Assembly (NCBI RefSeq): GCF_036227405.1
Contig: NZ_CP109473.1
Span: forward strand, 8,122,001-8,186,000
Reading direction: 5' to 3'
Source of the DNA: Streptomyces sp. NBC_01460
Lineage (GTDB): Bacteria > Actinomycetota > Actinomycetes > Streptomycetales > Streptomycetaceae
Length of the DNA stretch: 64,000 nucleotides
The position numbers were made by a program, and so were the translations under genes. The notes beneath the pieces were generated by a model, which had not been told where the DNA came from, ran no database searches, and saw only the letters and a program-made list of their open reading frames with translations. Positions within the stretch are counted from its first letter, which is position 1; every line of letters starts with the position of its first letter. Positions 43,664 to 51,830 of the stretch are shown one piece after another.

Positions 43664-45181
43664 TCAGCCGGTCAGGTGGTGCAGCACGGCGCGCATCGCG
43701 CGGTGGACGGCGTCACGCGACGCGTCCGTCGGGTCGACCGTCTCGAAGGTGTGGTGGCCGTCCTGCACGTCGACCACCTCGATGTCCGCCCCGCACGCGT
43801 CCGCCGCGGCCAGGAACTCCTCCACGGTGGCCGAGATGTCGGCCGTCTCCAGCCCCGCCCGGACGAGTACGAGAGGCAGGGAACCCGCCCGGGCGACCGC
43901 CTCCGCCGGGCTGAAGCGGCTGCCGAGGCGCCCCCAGTTCGGCAGGGGCGCCATGATGGGGTAGTTGGCCGCCAGGCAGCGCAGCCACGGCGGGGGCTTC
44001 GCCATCCAGTCCGCGGTGAGCGGGCCGCTGCCCGAGAAGAACCACAGGGCGACGCGGTCCGCGTCCACCCGCTGGTCGGCCCGGACCTGTTCCACCGCGT
44101 CCGCCACATCGGCGGCGGCCCGCGCGTAGTCGTTCACGGAGTGAAGGCCGTGGTCGAGGGTCACGCCCACCACCCCGTGGCCGGCGGCGAACCGGGCGTA
44201 ACCGGTCAGGAGCGGCCAGTCCCGGGGGGTCGGACGGGCCCCGGCCGGAACGGGACCACCGTGCACGAAGACCACCGCGGGGCGGGGCTCCTGGGCGGAG
44301 GGCGGCACGTACAGGTCGACGCCGCCGGCCCGCTCGCGGGGAACCTCGGGGACCTCCAGCAGGAACGGCCGCAGGTGCGCGGGCGGCCGCGCCGTGTCCA
44401 CGGGGGTCAGCCGCTGTCCTTCGCCCGCGGCCGCCCTCAGCAGCACCACGGCCAGCTCGGAGGGGCTGGACAGCATCGGCCAGTGACCCGTGGGCAGTTC
44501 GAAGAAGGCCACCCGGGAGTCGGCCAGCGCCCGGAGGGTGGGTTCGCCCATGTCCGCACGGGCCTGCACCACCGCGATGCTCGCCCCGTTGCCGGTGCAC
44601 AGCACTCCGGTCATCGGCACCGCGGCCGCCGCACCGGTCAGCCGCAGCGGCTGGAACAGTGTGCCCAGCGGCTGCGGGGAGGCGAGAGCGGTGAGCCGGT
44701 CGAGTGCGGCATCGGGGACGCCGGCGGTGCTGCCCCAGAGCCGCCACCCGTCACGGGCAGGGGGCGGCAGTGACGCGCCCGGCCCGTGCGCGGCGTCCAT
44801 CGCCTCCTCGCGCAGCCCCTGGTCGGCCACCGCCGCAAGGGCAGGGGCACCGTCCTGAGGGAGCCCGGAGTCGAGGTAGACGATCCGGGCGATCGACTCG
44901 GACCGCCGGTCGGCGGCTCCGAGGGCCGGGTGGATGCCGTAGTCGTGGCCGACCAGCACGATCCCGTCGTCCGCTGTGCGCCGGGCCGAGTCGATCACCG
45001 CGAGGACGTCCGCGATGTGTGTCTCCAGATCGATGCCCGTACCGGTGGGAGGACTGGCTCCTCCCAGTCCGGTCAGCGCCACCGCGTGGACGTCGGCCCC
45101 CACCGCGGCAAGGCGCGCGGCCGTCTCCTCCCACACGTGGGGGCCGGTGAACATTCCGGACACCAGGATGAATGTGCGCAT
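43664..45181 (-). CDS. Two-domain alpha/beta hydrolase
   Basis: A 505-residue fusion of two alpha/beta-hydrolase domains. Domain 1 (1-~235) has the esterase-like opening FILVSGMFTGPHVWEETAAR and the nucleophile elbow GHDYG, with Asp where most esterases have Ser, as in epoxide hydrolases and dehalogenases; a candidate catalytic His is at TGHWPML. Domain 2 (~290-500) has VVFVHGGP and an elbow FFSGSGP, with DGHHTFE near the end as catalytic His. No signal peptide. Divergent from a MerR regulator, which may sense its substrate. Such a head-to-tail pair is unusual. Confidence 0.85.
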   Translation of the reverse strand: MRTFILVSGMFTGPHVWEETAARLAAVGADVHAVALTGLGGASPPTGTGIDLETHIADVLAVIDSARRTADDGIVLVGHDYGIHPALGAADRRSESIARIVYLDSGLPQDGAPALAAVADQGLREEAMDAAHGPGASLPPPARDGWRLWGSTAGVPDAALDRLTALASPQPLGTLFQPLRLTGAAAAVPMTGVLCTGNGASIAVVQARADMGEPTLRALADSRVAFFELPTGHWPMLSSPSELAVVLLRAAAGEGQRLTPVDTARPPAHLRPFLLEVPEVPRERAGGVDLYVPPSAQEPRPAVVFVHGGPVPAGARPTPRDWPLLTGYARFAAGHGVVGVTLDHGLHSVNDYARAAADVADAVEQVRADQRVDADRVALWFFSGSGPLTADWMAKPPPWLRCLAANYPIMAPLPNWGRLGSRFSPAEAVARAGSLPLVLVRAGLETADISATVEEFLAAADACGADIEVVDVQDGHHTFETVDPTDASRDAVHRAMRAVLHHLTG

Positions 45182-45249
45182 GGTCTCTCCTCGGTACGCC
45201 GTTGTCCGCTGGCAGGCCCGGACACCCGGTCCTGTCGCGGGTACCGTAG

Positions 45250-45271
45250 GAACTCCCCCTGAGGGAGGTTC
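45250..45271. promoter_or_regulatory. Imperfect dyad upstream of merR-like gene
   Basis: GAAC (45250-45253) and GTTC (45268-45271) flank C- and G-rich arms in an imperfect dyad covering the MerR gene's ribosome site. MerR proteins bind such dyads in long-spacer promoters, so this may be the autoregulatory site. The hydrolase gene starts 69 bp away on the other strand. Confidence 0.4.
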
Positions 45272-45273
45272 AA

Positions 45274-46233
45274 GTGTTCACGTCGCACGACGGGCTGTGG
45301 GGCATCGGCGAGCTCGCCGCGCGCGCGGGAGTCGGTGTCAAGACGGTCCGCTTCTACTCCGACGGCGGCCTGCTTCCCGAGGCGGCCCGCAGCGTCGGCG
45401 GGCACCGCAGATACGGCCCCGGCTCCCTCGAGCGGCTCCGGATGATCCGCTCCCTGCGCGCCATGGACCTGCCGGTCTCCGCGGTGCGCCGCGTCCTCGA
45501 CGAGGACGACGGCGAGGACACGGCCGGGCGCGTGGGCGGGGCCCTGGAGGACGCCGTCGCCGGGCAGTTGCGCACCCTCGGATCCCAACTGCGCGCCCTG
45601 CGCTGGAGAGAGGCGGCCCTCCGCTCGGTGCAGGAGTGCCCGCCGGCCGAACGCCCCGCCAGGCTGCTCCTGGTCGGCGCGGTGACGTCGCCGCCCGACA
45701 CGGCGCCCCTGGCCCGGTTCTGGCGCGGCTGGCTGCCACCGCGGATGCCCGCCCGCTCCGTCACCGCGTTCCTCGAGGTCGCCGTTCCGCAGCCGCCCGA
45801 GGATCCCGATCCGGGCCAGGTGCTCGCCTTCGCCCAGCTGTACGCCATGGTGTCCCGCCCGTGCGACGGGAGCGCCGGGCAACCCCAGCCCCACGCGCAC
45901 CGGGCTGCGGGCGCCCGGGAGTCGGCCATCCTCTATGCGGGGCTGGCCGAGGCGTACGGCCTGGCGGCGACCGAGATGCGCCGGGACGGGGAGCCGTGTC
46001 CGGGGGAGGCCCTGGACGGCTTCGTCGACGCCTACGCGAGCGCGCGCACCACCGCGGACACGCCCGACTTCCGCCGGACCCTCTCCCGGCAGCTCGCGGG
46101 CGACCCGCGTATCGACCGCTACTGGGAGCTGACGGCCGAGCTGACCGGCCTGCCCGAGCCGACTCCCGGGGCCGCGCACGAATGGCTCTGCGCCGCACTG
46201 GACGCCGACACGGGAACCACGCTGCCCGCGTAG
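45274..46233 (+). CDS. MerR-family transcriptional regulator
   Basis: A 319-residue regulator. The N-terminal winged helix contains IGELAARAGVGVKTVRFYSDGGLL and HRRYGPGSLERLRMIRSLR. The C-terminal ~200 residues form a large helical region of no family I recognise, without the B12-binding motif of LitR, so it is not the light regulator of the neighbouring carotenoid cluster. GTG start with GAGGGAGG. Divergent from the double hydrolase. Confidence 0.88.
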   Translation: MFTSHDGLWGIGELAARAGVGVKTVRFYSDGGLLPEAARSVGGHRRYGPGSLERLRMIRSLRAMDLPVSAVRRVLDEDDGEDTAGRVGGALEDAVAGQLRTLGSQLRALRWREAALRSVQECPPAERPARLLLVGAVTSPPDTAPLARFWRGWLPPRMPARSVTAFLEVAVPQPPEDPDPGQVLAFAQLYAMVSRPCDGSAGQPQPHAHRAAGARESAILYAGLAEAYGLAATEMRRDGEPCPGEALDGFVDAYASARTTADTPDFRRTLSRQLAGDPRIDRYWELTAELTGLPEPTPGAAHEWLCAALDADTGTTLPA

Positions 46234-46332
46234 ACCCGGCCCTCCGGCTGCCGCCCGCACGTCGTAGGGCTGGTGGGGGCGCACCCGGAACTGGGCGGTT
46301 GGCCCGCGCCGGAAGGTCGGCCGGACAGCGGG

Positions 46333-46367
46333 GAGCCGACGGGCCGGTGATCAGCACCCGTCGGCTC
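46333..46367. terminator. Hairpin between MerR and GvpU-like genes
   Basis: GAGCCGACGGG (46333-46343) pairs with CCCGTCGGCTC (46357-46367), 11 bp with a 13-nt loop, between convergent genes. Confidence 0.75.
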
Positions 46368-46386
46368 TCCCGTCCTGCGTCCTACC

Positions 46387-46818
46387 TCACTGCGGGCGTC
46401 CCAGCGCCCACCCCGACACATCGGCCAGGCGTCCGCGCCACAGGGGCAGCCGCAGGGATCCTGTCCCGCCGAAGACCAGCGTGGAGTCTCTGAGGTGGAT
46501 CCAGCGCGGCAGGTGCCCGGCATCCTCCTCACCGGCCCCCAGCTCCCTGATCCCCTGGTCCACCGTCTCCGGGAACTCCGCGATCAGGTTGGCCCCCTCA
46601 CCCTCCACCTGGCGGAGGCTCCGCGCCCAGTCGGCCTTCCACGCCTCGTGGCCGATCACGTCTCCGTGGAGAACGGCACCGGACAGAGCGAGGGTGATCG
46701 GCAGACTGGAGCGCAGCTCCCTGTCCAGCAGCTGGATCAGCAACTGGAGCTGCAGGTCGGGCACGGGCTCCGTCACCACCGGGATCGTCTCCGGCCGTGT
46801 TTCGACAGACTCGCTCAT
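46387..46818 (-). CDS. GvpU-like gas vesicle accessory protein homologue (orphan)
   Basis: A 143-residue soluble protein. The core LQLLIQLLDRELRSSLPITLALSGAVLHGDVIG (split here over ~33 residues) followed by HEAWKADWARSL matches the general plan of GvpU-type proteins. No gas vesicle structural gene (gvpA or gvpJ) is present in the window. It may be a repurposed member; the assignment is by pattern and moderate. Promoter and ribosome site AGTGGAC are unremarkable. Confidence 0.55.
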   Translation of the reverse strand: MSESVETRPETIPVVTEPVPDLQLQLLIQLLDRELRSSLPITLALSGAVLHGDVIGHEAWKADWARSLRQVEGEGANLIAEFPETVDQGIRELGAGEEDAGHLPRWIHLRDSTLVFGGTGSLRLPLWRGRLADVSGWALGRPQ

Positions 46819-46957
46819 GGTCCACTCCCTTCACCTGACAAGCGGCAGGTGACAGCCCGTATGCCCCCGGTCGGGGCCGTCACACTTCCCGGGTACCGCG
46901 TCATGGTGGCAGGGGCGAGGGTGGCCCCCTGGGTCGCCGCACACACGGACGCGGATG

Positions 46958-48196
46958 TCACAGCCAGCGCCGGATCGGCAGGACCGCTGCTTCCCGCGCC
47001 CGCTGCACGACCGAGCGGCGCTTCCACCGGCTCCCGTCGATCAGGGTGCTCTTCTTCATGTCATCCTCGAAGTGGCCGTCCAGCGTGGCGGTGAACTCCG
47101 GGTCAAGCACCGCGAGCATCACTTCCTCGTCGTGCTCGAGCGAGCGGCGGTTGAAGTTCGTCGATCCGATCAGCGAGCCGATACCGTCCACCGTCAGCAC
47201 CTTGGTGTGCATCATGGTCGGCTGGTACTGGTAGATCTTCACGCCGCAAGCGGTCAGATCCTCGTAGAAGTTCTGGCCTGCCAGTTGGCACACCCGCTTG
47301 TCCGTGTGCGGTCCGGGAAGCAGTATCTCCACCGACACGCCCCGGCGGGCGGCGGCGCACAGCACCTCGACGAAGTACGCGTCGGGCGAGAAGTACGCCG
47401 TGGTGAGCCGGACCCGCTCCTCCGCGGACTCCAGCACGACACGGAGCAGGGTCTGCATGTCCTGCCAGCCGAAGCTGGACGATCCGCGCACCACCTGGAC
47501 GACCGAGTCGCCCTGCCGTGTGGAGTCCACGAACCGGTCGCGGTCGGTGAAGAGCTCGTCGTGGCACTCGGCCCAGTTCTGTGCGAACGCGGCTGCCAGA
47601 CCGTCCACCGCGGGGCCCTGCACCCGCACATGGGTGTCCCGCCACTCGTTCTCGTCACGGGCGTCGCCGCACCACTCCTCGGCGATCCCCACCCCGCCGG
47701 TGTACGCGGTCTCCTCGTCGGTGATCAGGACCTTGCGGTGGCAGCGGTGGTTCTGCTTGAGCGGAGAGAGGTACAGCGGCTTCCGGAACCACGCGACCTC
47801 CACCCCCGCCTCGTCCATCAGCGCCAGCTGGTCCTTCTCGATCAGCCGGGACCCGAAGCCGTCCAGCAGGAGTCGCACCCGTACTCCGGCGCGAGCCCGC
47901 TCGGCCAGCGCCTCGGCGAACTCGCAGGCGATGTCCCCGCGCCAGTACACGAACGTCATCATGTCCACGGTGTGTTCGGCGCCACGGATGGATTCCAGCA
48001 TCGCGGGGAAGATCTGGTCCCCGTTGCGGAGCGGGACGAGCTTGTTGCCCTCGGTCGCGGCGATGCCGATCAGGCGCTCCAGCCGCCGCCGCAGACGCTT
48101 CGCGCGCTCCTCGTGGACGGCTTCGTCGGGTCTGTCGAGCGTGGATCTCTCATCTATGTGGCTGGACAAATCTCTCACCTGGTGACTTGTGGGCAA
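46958..48196 (-). CDS. Cardiolipin synthase/phospholipase D-type protein
   Basis: A 412-residue phosphatidyltransferase-superfamily protein with two HKD motifs: HRCHRKVLITDEETAYTGG near residue 150 and MHTKVLTVDGIGSLIGS near residue 325. It condenses phosphatidylglycerol or transfers phosphatidyl groups at the membrane. Bacterial Cls proteins usually have two N-terminal membrane helices; none is seen here, so it is the soluble ClsB-like type. The start is uncertain: a TTG at 48196 or a GTG at 48178, and neither has a clear ribosome site. Confidence 0.87.
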   Translation of the reverse strand: MPTSHQVRDLSSHIDERSTLDRPDEAVHEERAKRLRRRLERLIGIAATEGNKLVPLRNGDQIFPAMLESIRGAEHTVDMMTFVYWRGDIACEFAEALAERARAGVRVRLLLDGFGSRLIEKDQLALMDEAGVEVAWFRKPLYLSPLKQNHRCHRKVLITDEETAYTGGVGIAEEWCGDARDENEWRDTHVRVQGPAVDGLAAAFAQNWAECHDELFTDRDRFVDSTRQGDSVVQVVRGSSSFGWQDMQTLLRVVLESAEERVRLTTAYFSPDAYFVEVLCAAARRGVSVEILLPGPHTDKRVCQLAGQNFYEDLTACGVKIYQYQPTMMHTKVLTVDGIGSLIGSTNFNRRSLEHDEEVMLAVLDPEFTATLDGHFEDDMKKSTLIDGSRWKRRSVVQRAREAAVLPIRRWL

Positions 48197-48553
48197 ACGG
48201 GCATGGCGACCTTACTCTCGTGGCCCTCTACCCCCAGGAGCCGCCGGTATGACTTTCGGGCCGGGGCGGGTGGCCGGTGGCGCCCGCCGTGAGACCGACG
48301 CCGCCCGTCGGATGCCCGTACGCCGGACCTGCGGCCCCGCCCCGAGCCGATCGTCCAGCAGTCCCCGGCGCCTCTTGCTCGTCCCGGGCGACATGCTCCG
48401 CCCGCCCCGGGCGTGGCTGGAGCGCATGACGAACCCGGTTCGCCTGACCGAGCCCGCACGCGGTGGGCACGTCGCGCCGTTCGAGGAACCCCGGCTCCAC
48501 GCAGAGGACTCCCTCTTGACCTCAACCACGCTTCAGGTATCAGAGTGGTCCGC
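48197..48553. other. Divergent intergenic region holding a MerR-type promoter
   Basis: A 357-bp spacer between the PLD gene and the DUF4440 gene. Frames here do not resemble proteins. The promoter described at 48516-48546 is the only clear signal. Confidence 0.45.
48516..48546 (+). promoter_or_regulatory. MerR-type promoter with 19-bp spacer and dyad
   Basis: -35 TTGACC (48516-48521) and -10 CAGAGT (48541-48546) are 19 bp apart. The spacer centres on ACCTCAACCACGCTTCAGGT (48519-48538), a dyad of ACCTnAA and TTnAGGT. This is the architecture of SoxR/TipA-type promoters, activated by a MerR protein that untwists the long spacer. Confidence 0.6.
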
Positions 48554-48946
48554 ATGAACACCGAAACCGCAGACATGAAGGCCATCGAAGAAGTGGTCGC
48601 GGCCGTGGAGCGCAGCCAGCGGGCCAAGGACGCCGAAGGCTTCCTCGCGCTCTTCCACCCCGATGCCCTCTGGACGACCGCCCACGGCAAGGTCCTGATC
48701 GGCTTCGACGCGATCGCCGAGTTCACCCGTTCGGTGCTGCCGCGCTCCGACTGGGACGGTGAGGTGACGTACGAGGTCGTTCACACCCAGTTCCTGCGGC
48801 CCGATGTGGCGGCCGTCAAGGTCCGTCAGGTCTACCGCTCGGACGAGGGTGGATCGGAGGGAGCCCCGCTCTACGTCATGACGAAGAGCGACGACGGGGC
48901 ATGGCTGCTCCACGCCTGCCAGAACACGGGGGTCCAGGCCGCTTGA
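48554..48946 (+). CDS. SnoaL/DUF4440-like NTF2-fold protein
   Basis: A 130-residue protein with the NTF2-like cone fold of SgcJ/EcaC-type proteins: ERSQRAKDAEGFLALFHPDALWT and the closing strand YVMTKSDDGAWLLHACQNT. These proteins bind or modify small polyketide-like ligands, or are simply stress-induced. The ATG follows the -10 by 7 nt with no ribosome site, so the mRNA is likely leaderless; its promoter is of the MerR type. Confidence 0.82.
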   Translation: MNTETADMKAIEEVVAAVERSQRAKDAEGFLALFHPDALWTTAHGKVLIGFDAIAEFTRSVLPRSDWDGEVTYEVVHTQFLRPDVAAVKVRQVYRSDEGGSEGAPLYVMTKSDDGAWLLHACQNTGVQAA

Positions 48947-48957
48947 CCGGTCGGACC

Positions 48958-50277
48958 TCAGGGGCGGCGCACACTCGGATCACCCTCCGACGTCGGCCGG
49001 CCGGCTGCCACGGCGCCTTCGGCCAGGGCATGCCGGCCGGACCGGGCCAGGGCTGCCGCGGCGGTCAGGGCGAGGAGAGGGACGGCGAAGCCGGCGCGGG
49101 GGCCGCCCGGTCCGTCGACGAGTCGGCCGACCGCGGCGGCTGAGACGGCGATGCCTGCCGCACTCGCGGAGTTTGTCCAGGTGAACGCCTGGGTCAGGAC
49201 CGACCGGTCCATGACCGACTCGACGAGCGCCGAGGAGACGATGACGCACGGCGCCACCCCCGCACCGGCGAGCAGGAGGGCGAGGGAGAGTTGCCAGGGG
49301 GAGCCCGCCAGCAGGGGCAGCAGCGAGCAACAGGCCAGAAAGGCCAGGATGACGGGCAGTTGAGCGGCAGATGTGGTGTGCCGCCGGAGTCGTCCGTAGG
49401 CGAGGCCGGTCAGCAGACTTGCCGCGCTCATCAGCCCGTACAGGAACCCGGCCGCCGTGGCGGCGTGGTGGACGCCGGCGAAGGCGGTCACCGAGACCTG
49501 CATCGATCCGAAGAAGACGCCCAGGGCCAGATTGACCGTCAGCAGGACGGCGAAGTTCCGGGACAACAGGCCCCCGGGCCCCCGGGCGGCCGTCAGGCCC
49601 GGTGCGGACGTCACGGCGGGAGCCGGGGCCGTGCGACGCAGCATCGCGAACACCAGCCCGGCGCCGACGACGAGCGCCCCCGCCAGCACCGTACCGGCGG
49701 CCGGGTGTACCTGGGCCGCCATCAGCACCGCGAGGGTGGGCCCGAGCAGGAAGGCGGCCTCGTTGCTCAACGTTTCGAGCGCGAGGGCCGGAGAGAGCTC
49801 GGGTCTGCCGCGCAGCAGGGCCGACCAGCGGGCCGCGGAGAGAGCACCGAACTGGGGAACGGTGGCCCCGGCCGCGAGGCCGGCCGCCATCAGCGGCGCC
49901 GAGGACGCCCCTGTCAGGACCAGCGCGATCAGGGCGGCGATCGCTCCGGCGTGGGCGCACAGGAGAGGCACGAGGACGCGCGGCTGCCCGAAGCGGTCCA
50001 TGAGGCGGGCCGTCTGCGGCCCGGCCAGCGTCTCCGCGACCGCGAACGAGCCGGTTACCAGGCCGGCCACCCCGAAGGAACCGGTCTCGGCATGGACCAG
50101 CTGGACGATGCCGAGACCGGCCATGGCCACCCCGACCCGGGCCGGCGCCGAGGCCAGGAAGAAGGCCGCCGCGCCGGGAACGCGCAGGGCCGACCGGTAG
50201 GAGCTGGTTCCCCTCCGTGCCGGGACGGCGGTGCCGAACCCTCGGGTGGTACGACGAATCCAGTGCCGCGACGTCAC
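48958..50277 (-). CDS. MFS transporter
   Basis: A 439-residue major facilitator with twelve predicted membrane segments, opening SYRSALRVPGAAAFFLASAP and with the motif ETLAGPQTARLMDRFGQPRVL in the first cytoplasmic loop. The GTG at 50277 follows GGAAGG and excludes a Pro/Arg-rich upstream extension of the frame. It resembles sugar or drug efflux MFS proteins of actinomycetes; substrate unknown. It ends 12 bp from the DUF4440 gene stop, in convergent orientation. Confidence 0.87.
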   Translation of the reverse strand: MTSRHWIRRTTRGFGTAVPARRGTSSYRSALRVPGAAAFFLASAPARVGVAMAGLGIVQLVHAETGSFGVAGLVTGSFAVAETLAGPQTARLMDRFGQPRVLVPLLCAHAGAIAALIALVLTGASSAPLMAAGLAAGATVPQFGALSAARWSALLRGRPELSPALALETLSNEAAFLLGPTLAVLMAAQVHPAAGTVLAGALVVGAGLVFAMLRRTAPAPAVTSAPGLTAARGPGGLLSRNFAVLLTVNLALGVFFGSMQVSVTAFAGVHHAATAAGFLYGLMSAASLLTGLAYGRLRRHTTSAAQLPVILAFLACCSLLPLLAGSPWQLSLALLLAGAGVAPCVIVSSALVESVMDRSVLTQAFTWTNSASAAGIAVSAAAVGRLVDGPGGPRAGFAVPLLALTAAAALARSGRHALAEGAVAAGRPTSEGDPSVRRP

Positions 50278-50584
50278 GGCATACCTTCCGCTGCGCGGTG
50301 GGACGGTCCGGGAGTGCGACGCCCCGTGACGGGCACCGGCCCCCGCCCGCCAGGAGTCGTCCATGGTGACGCGGACGGGGCGGAGGTACGGCCCGCGTCG
50401 GCGTCGGCTCCCGCGCCGGCAGATGCGTTGAGTGCGGAGATCGGGTCTTCGGGATCGAAGAGCGGATCCGGTGGAGGACGACACTACCGGTCGGGCCTCC
50501 CGGTAACACCGTTCGGGTTCACCGGTGTTGGTCCCGGCCTTCGGTACGGTGACGGAAACCGGTCTCCTCGTGGGTGGCGACGGT
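50278..50584. other. Spacer between isochorismatase and MFS genes
   Basis: No coding signal. A short hairpin is found near 50505-50529; otherwise GC-rich sequence that likely contains the MFS promoter. Confidence 0.4.
50505..50529 (-). terminator. Weak hairpin downstream of isochorismatase gene
   Basis: AACACCG (50505-50511) pairs with CGGTGTT (50523-50529) around an 11-nt loop, some 55 bp after the isochorismatase stop codon on the minus strand. Confidence 0.35.
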
Positions 50585-51142
50585 CTACGGCCTCGGTGCC
50601 CCGAGCGAGAACTCGACGGTCCGTGCCTTCCGGACGGACGCGTTCATGTTGCGCTCCATCATCTGGAGGGACGCCTGCGCCAGGTCCTCGTGGATGTGTG
50701 CGACGGCGTCGTCGGGAACGGTCACCCGGAGATGGCGGATATGCGCGTCGAGGGCCGAGTACAGGACGCACTGCTCGGTGACCTGGCCGCAGAGGACCAC
50801 ATGGCGGACGTCCAGCTGCGAAAGGAGGTAGCTGAGCGGGGTCTCGTAGAAGATCGAGTGCCGTGCCTTCACGACGAACAGTGATGCGGCGTCCGGCAGC
50901 ACGGGCTCCACCAGGTCGCGGTGCGCCCCCGCCAGGGTCGTCTCGATGATCTCGCCGTGGTGGGACCGCCATTCACCGAAGTTGTCGTTCACGTAGATCA
51001 CCGGAACGCCGTCGTTCCGGGCTCGTTCGATGAGCCCCACGACGTGGGGGAGCGCCTCGCGCACGGACGGGATGAGGCGATCGGCGTCGGGGTGGTCGTA
51101 GGTGTTGAGCATGTCGATGACAATGAGGGCACTTCTGCTCAT
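50585..51142 (-). CDS. Isochorismatase-family cysteine hydrolase
   Basis: A 185-residue cysteine hydrolase of the nicotinamidase-like superfamily. The catalytic triad is intact: Asp10 (LIVIDML), Lys92 (FVVKARHS) and Cys125 (VTEQCVLYS). Family members act on nicotinamide, ureidomalonate or isochorismate; the substrate cannot be told here. ATG 51142 is chosen, as an upstream extension of twelve residues lacks a ribosome site. Separate transcript. Confidence 0.9.
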   Translation of the reverse strand: MSRSALIVIDMLNTYDHPDADRLIPSVREALPHVVGLIERARNDGVPVIYVNDNFGEWRSHHGEIIETTLAGAHRDLVEPVLPDAASLFVVKARHSIFYETPLSYLLSQLDVRHVVLCGQVTEQCVLYSALDAHIRHLRVTVPDDAVAHIHEDLAQASLQMMERNMNASVRKARTVEFSLGAPRP

Positions 51143-51294
51143 GGCCCCGCATTCTCCCCGCGTCGTCATGCCAGGCACGTGGGCGACACGGACGACGCGG
51201 CATGGCGTGAGGGCATGGACGACGCGGCACGGGGTGAACGAGGCCGCTCCCGTGCGGGGCCTGCTGCCCTACGGCATCACGCATCGGCCGCGAG

Positions 51295-51666
51295 TCACTG
51301 ACTGCAGAGGCAGAACGGATGACCCGCCGGGTCGGCATACACACGGAATCCCCGCTCGCCGCCCTGGTCGTCGAGGTCCAGAGGCGTCGCACCGAGGGCG
51401 AGCACCTGCTCCTGCGCGTGCTCGATGTCGGTCACGTCGAAGTCCAGATGCTCCTGCTGGGAATTGCGGTCCCCCCGGGGCCACTCAGGCGGTCGGTGGT
51501 CCGCCGCCCTCTGGAAGGCGATCCGTGCGCCGCCCGGGACGTAGAGGTCGTACCAGTCCTCGTCGTACTTCCTGATCTCGCCACCGAGAACCGCCTGGTA
51601 GAAGGCAGCCAGCGACGGGGGATCGGGGCAGTCGAGGGCGACGAGGCTGTAGGTGGCGACAGGCAT
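51295..51666 (-). CDS. VOC-family protein (glyoxalase-like)
   Basis: A 123-residue single-domain vicinal oxygen chelate protein. It begins MPVATYSLVALDCPDPPSLA, with the AFYQAVLG helix, and includes the QQEHLDFDVTDIE strand and the closing YADPAGHPFCLC. These proteins bind drugs or catalyse metal-dependent ring opening or isomerisation. Start ATG 51666 has the normal position; the frame extends upstream by 29 residues without a ribosome site. Confidence 0.88.
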   Translation of the reverse strand: MPVATYSLVALDCPDPPSLAAFYQAVLGGEIRKYDEDWYDLYVPGGARIAFQRAADHRPPEWPRGDRNSQQEHLDFDVTDIEHAQEQVLALGATPLDLDDQGGERGFRVYADPAGHPFCLCSQ

Positions 51667-51830
51667 CTCCGGTCCTTTCGTCAGGTGCCGAGCGGAACCT
51701 ACTGGGAGCGTCCCGGCTACCGGTCGTCGCGTTCCCCTGCGGCGGTGGGTCAATCATCCCGGGCGGGTGAACGGTGGGCACGTCGGGCGATGAGCACCGG
51801 ACCGCGTCATCGAGAGGCTAGATTCGAACA

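Noticed and set aside
45274..46233. MerR gene as the light regulator LitR of the carotenoid cluster
   Set aside because: The C-terminal part lacks the B12-binding motif DxHxxG, and the gene is divergent from the hydrolase, not part of the crt arms.
48189..48557. Open frames upstream of the DUF4440 gene
   Set aside because: They run through the MerR-type promoter and have shadow-like composition.
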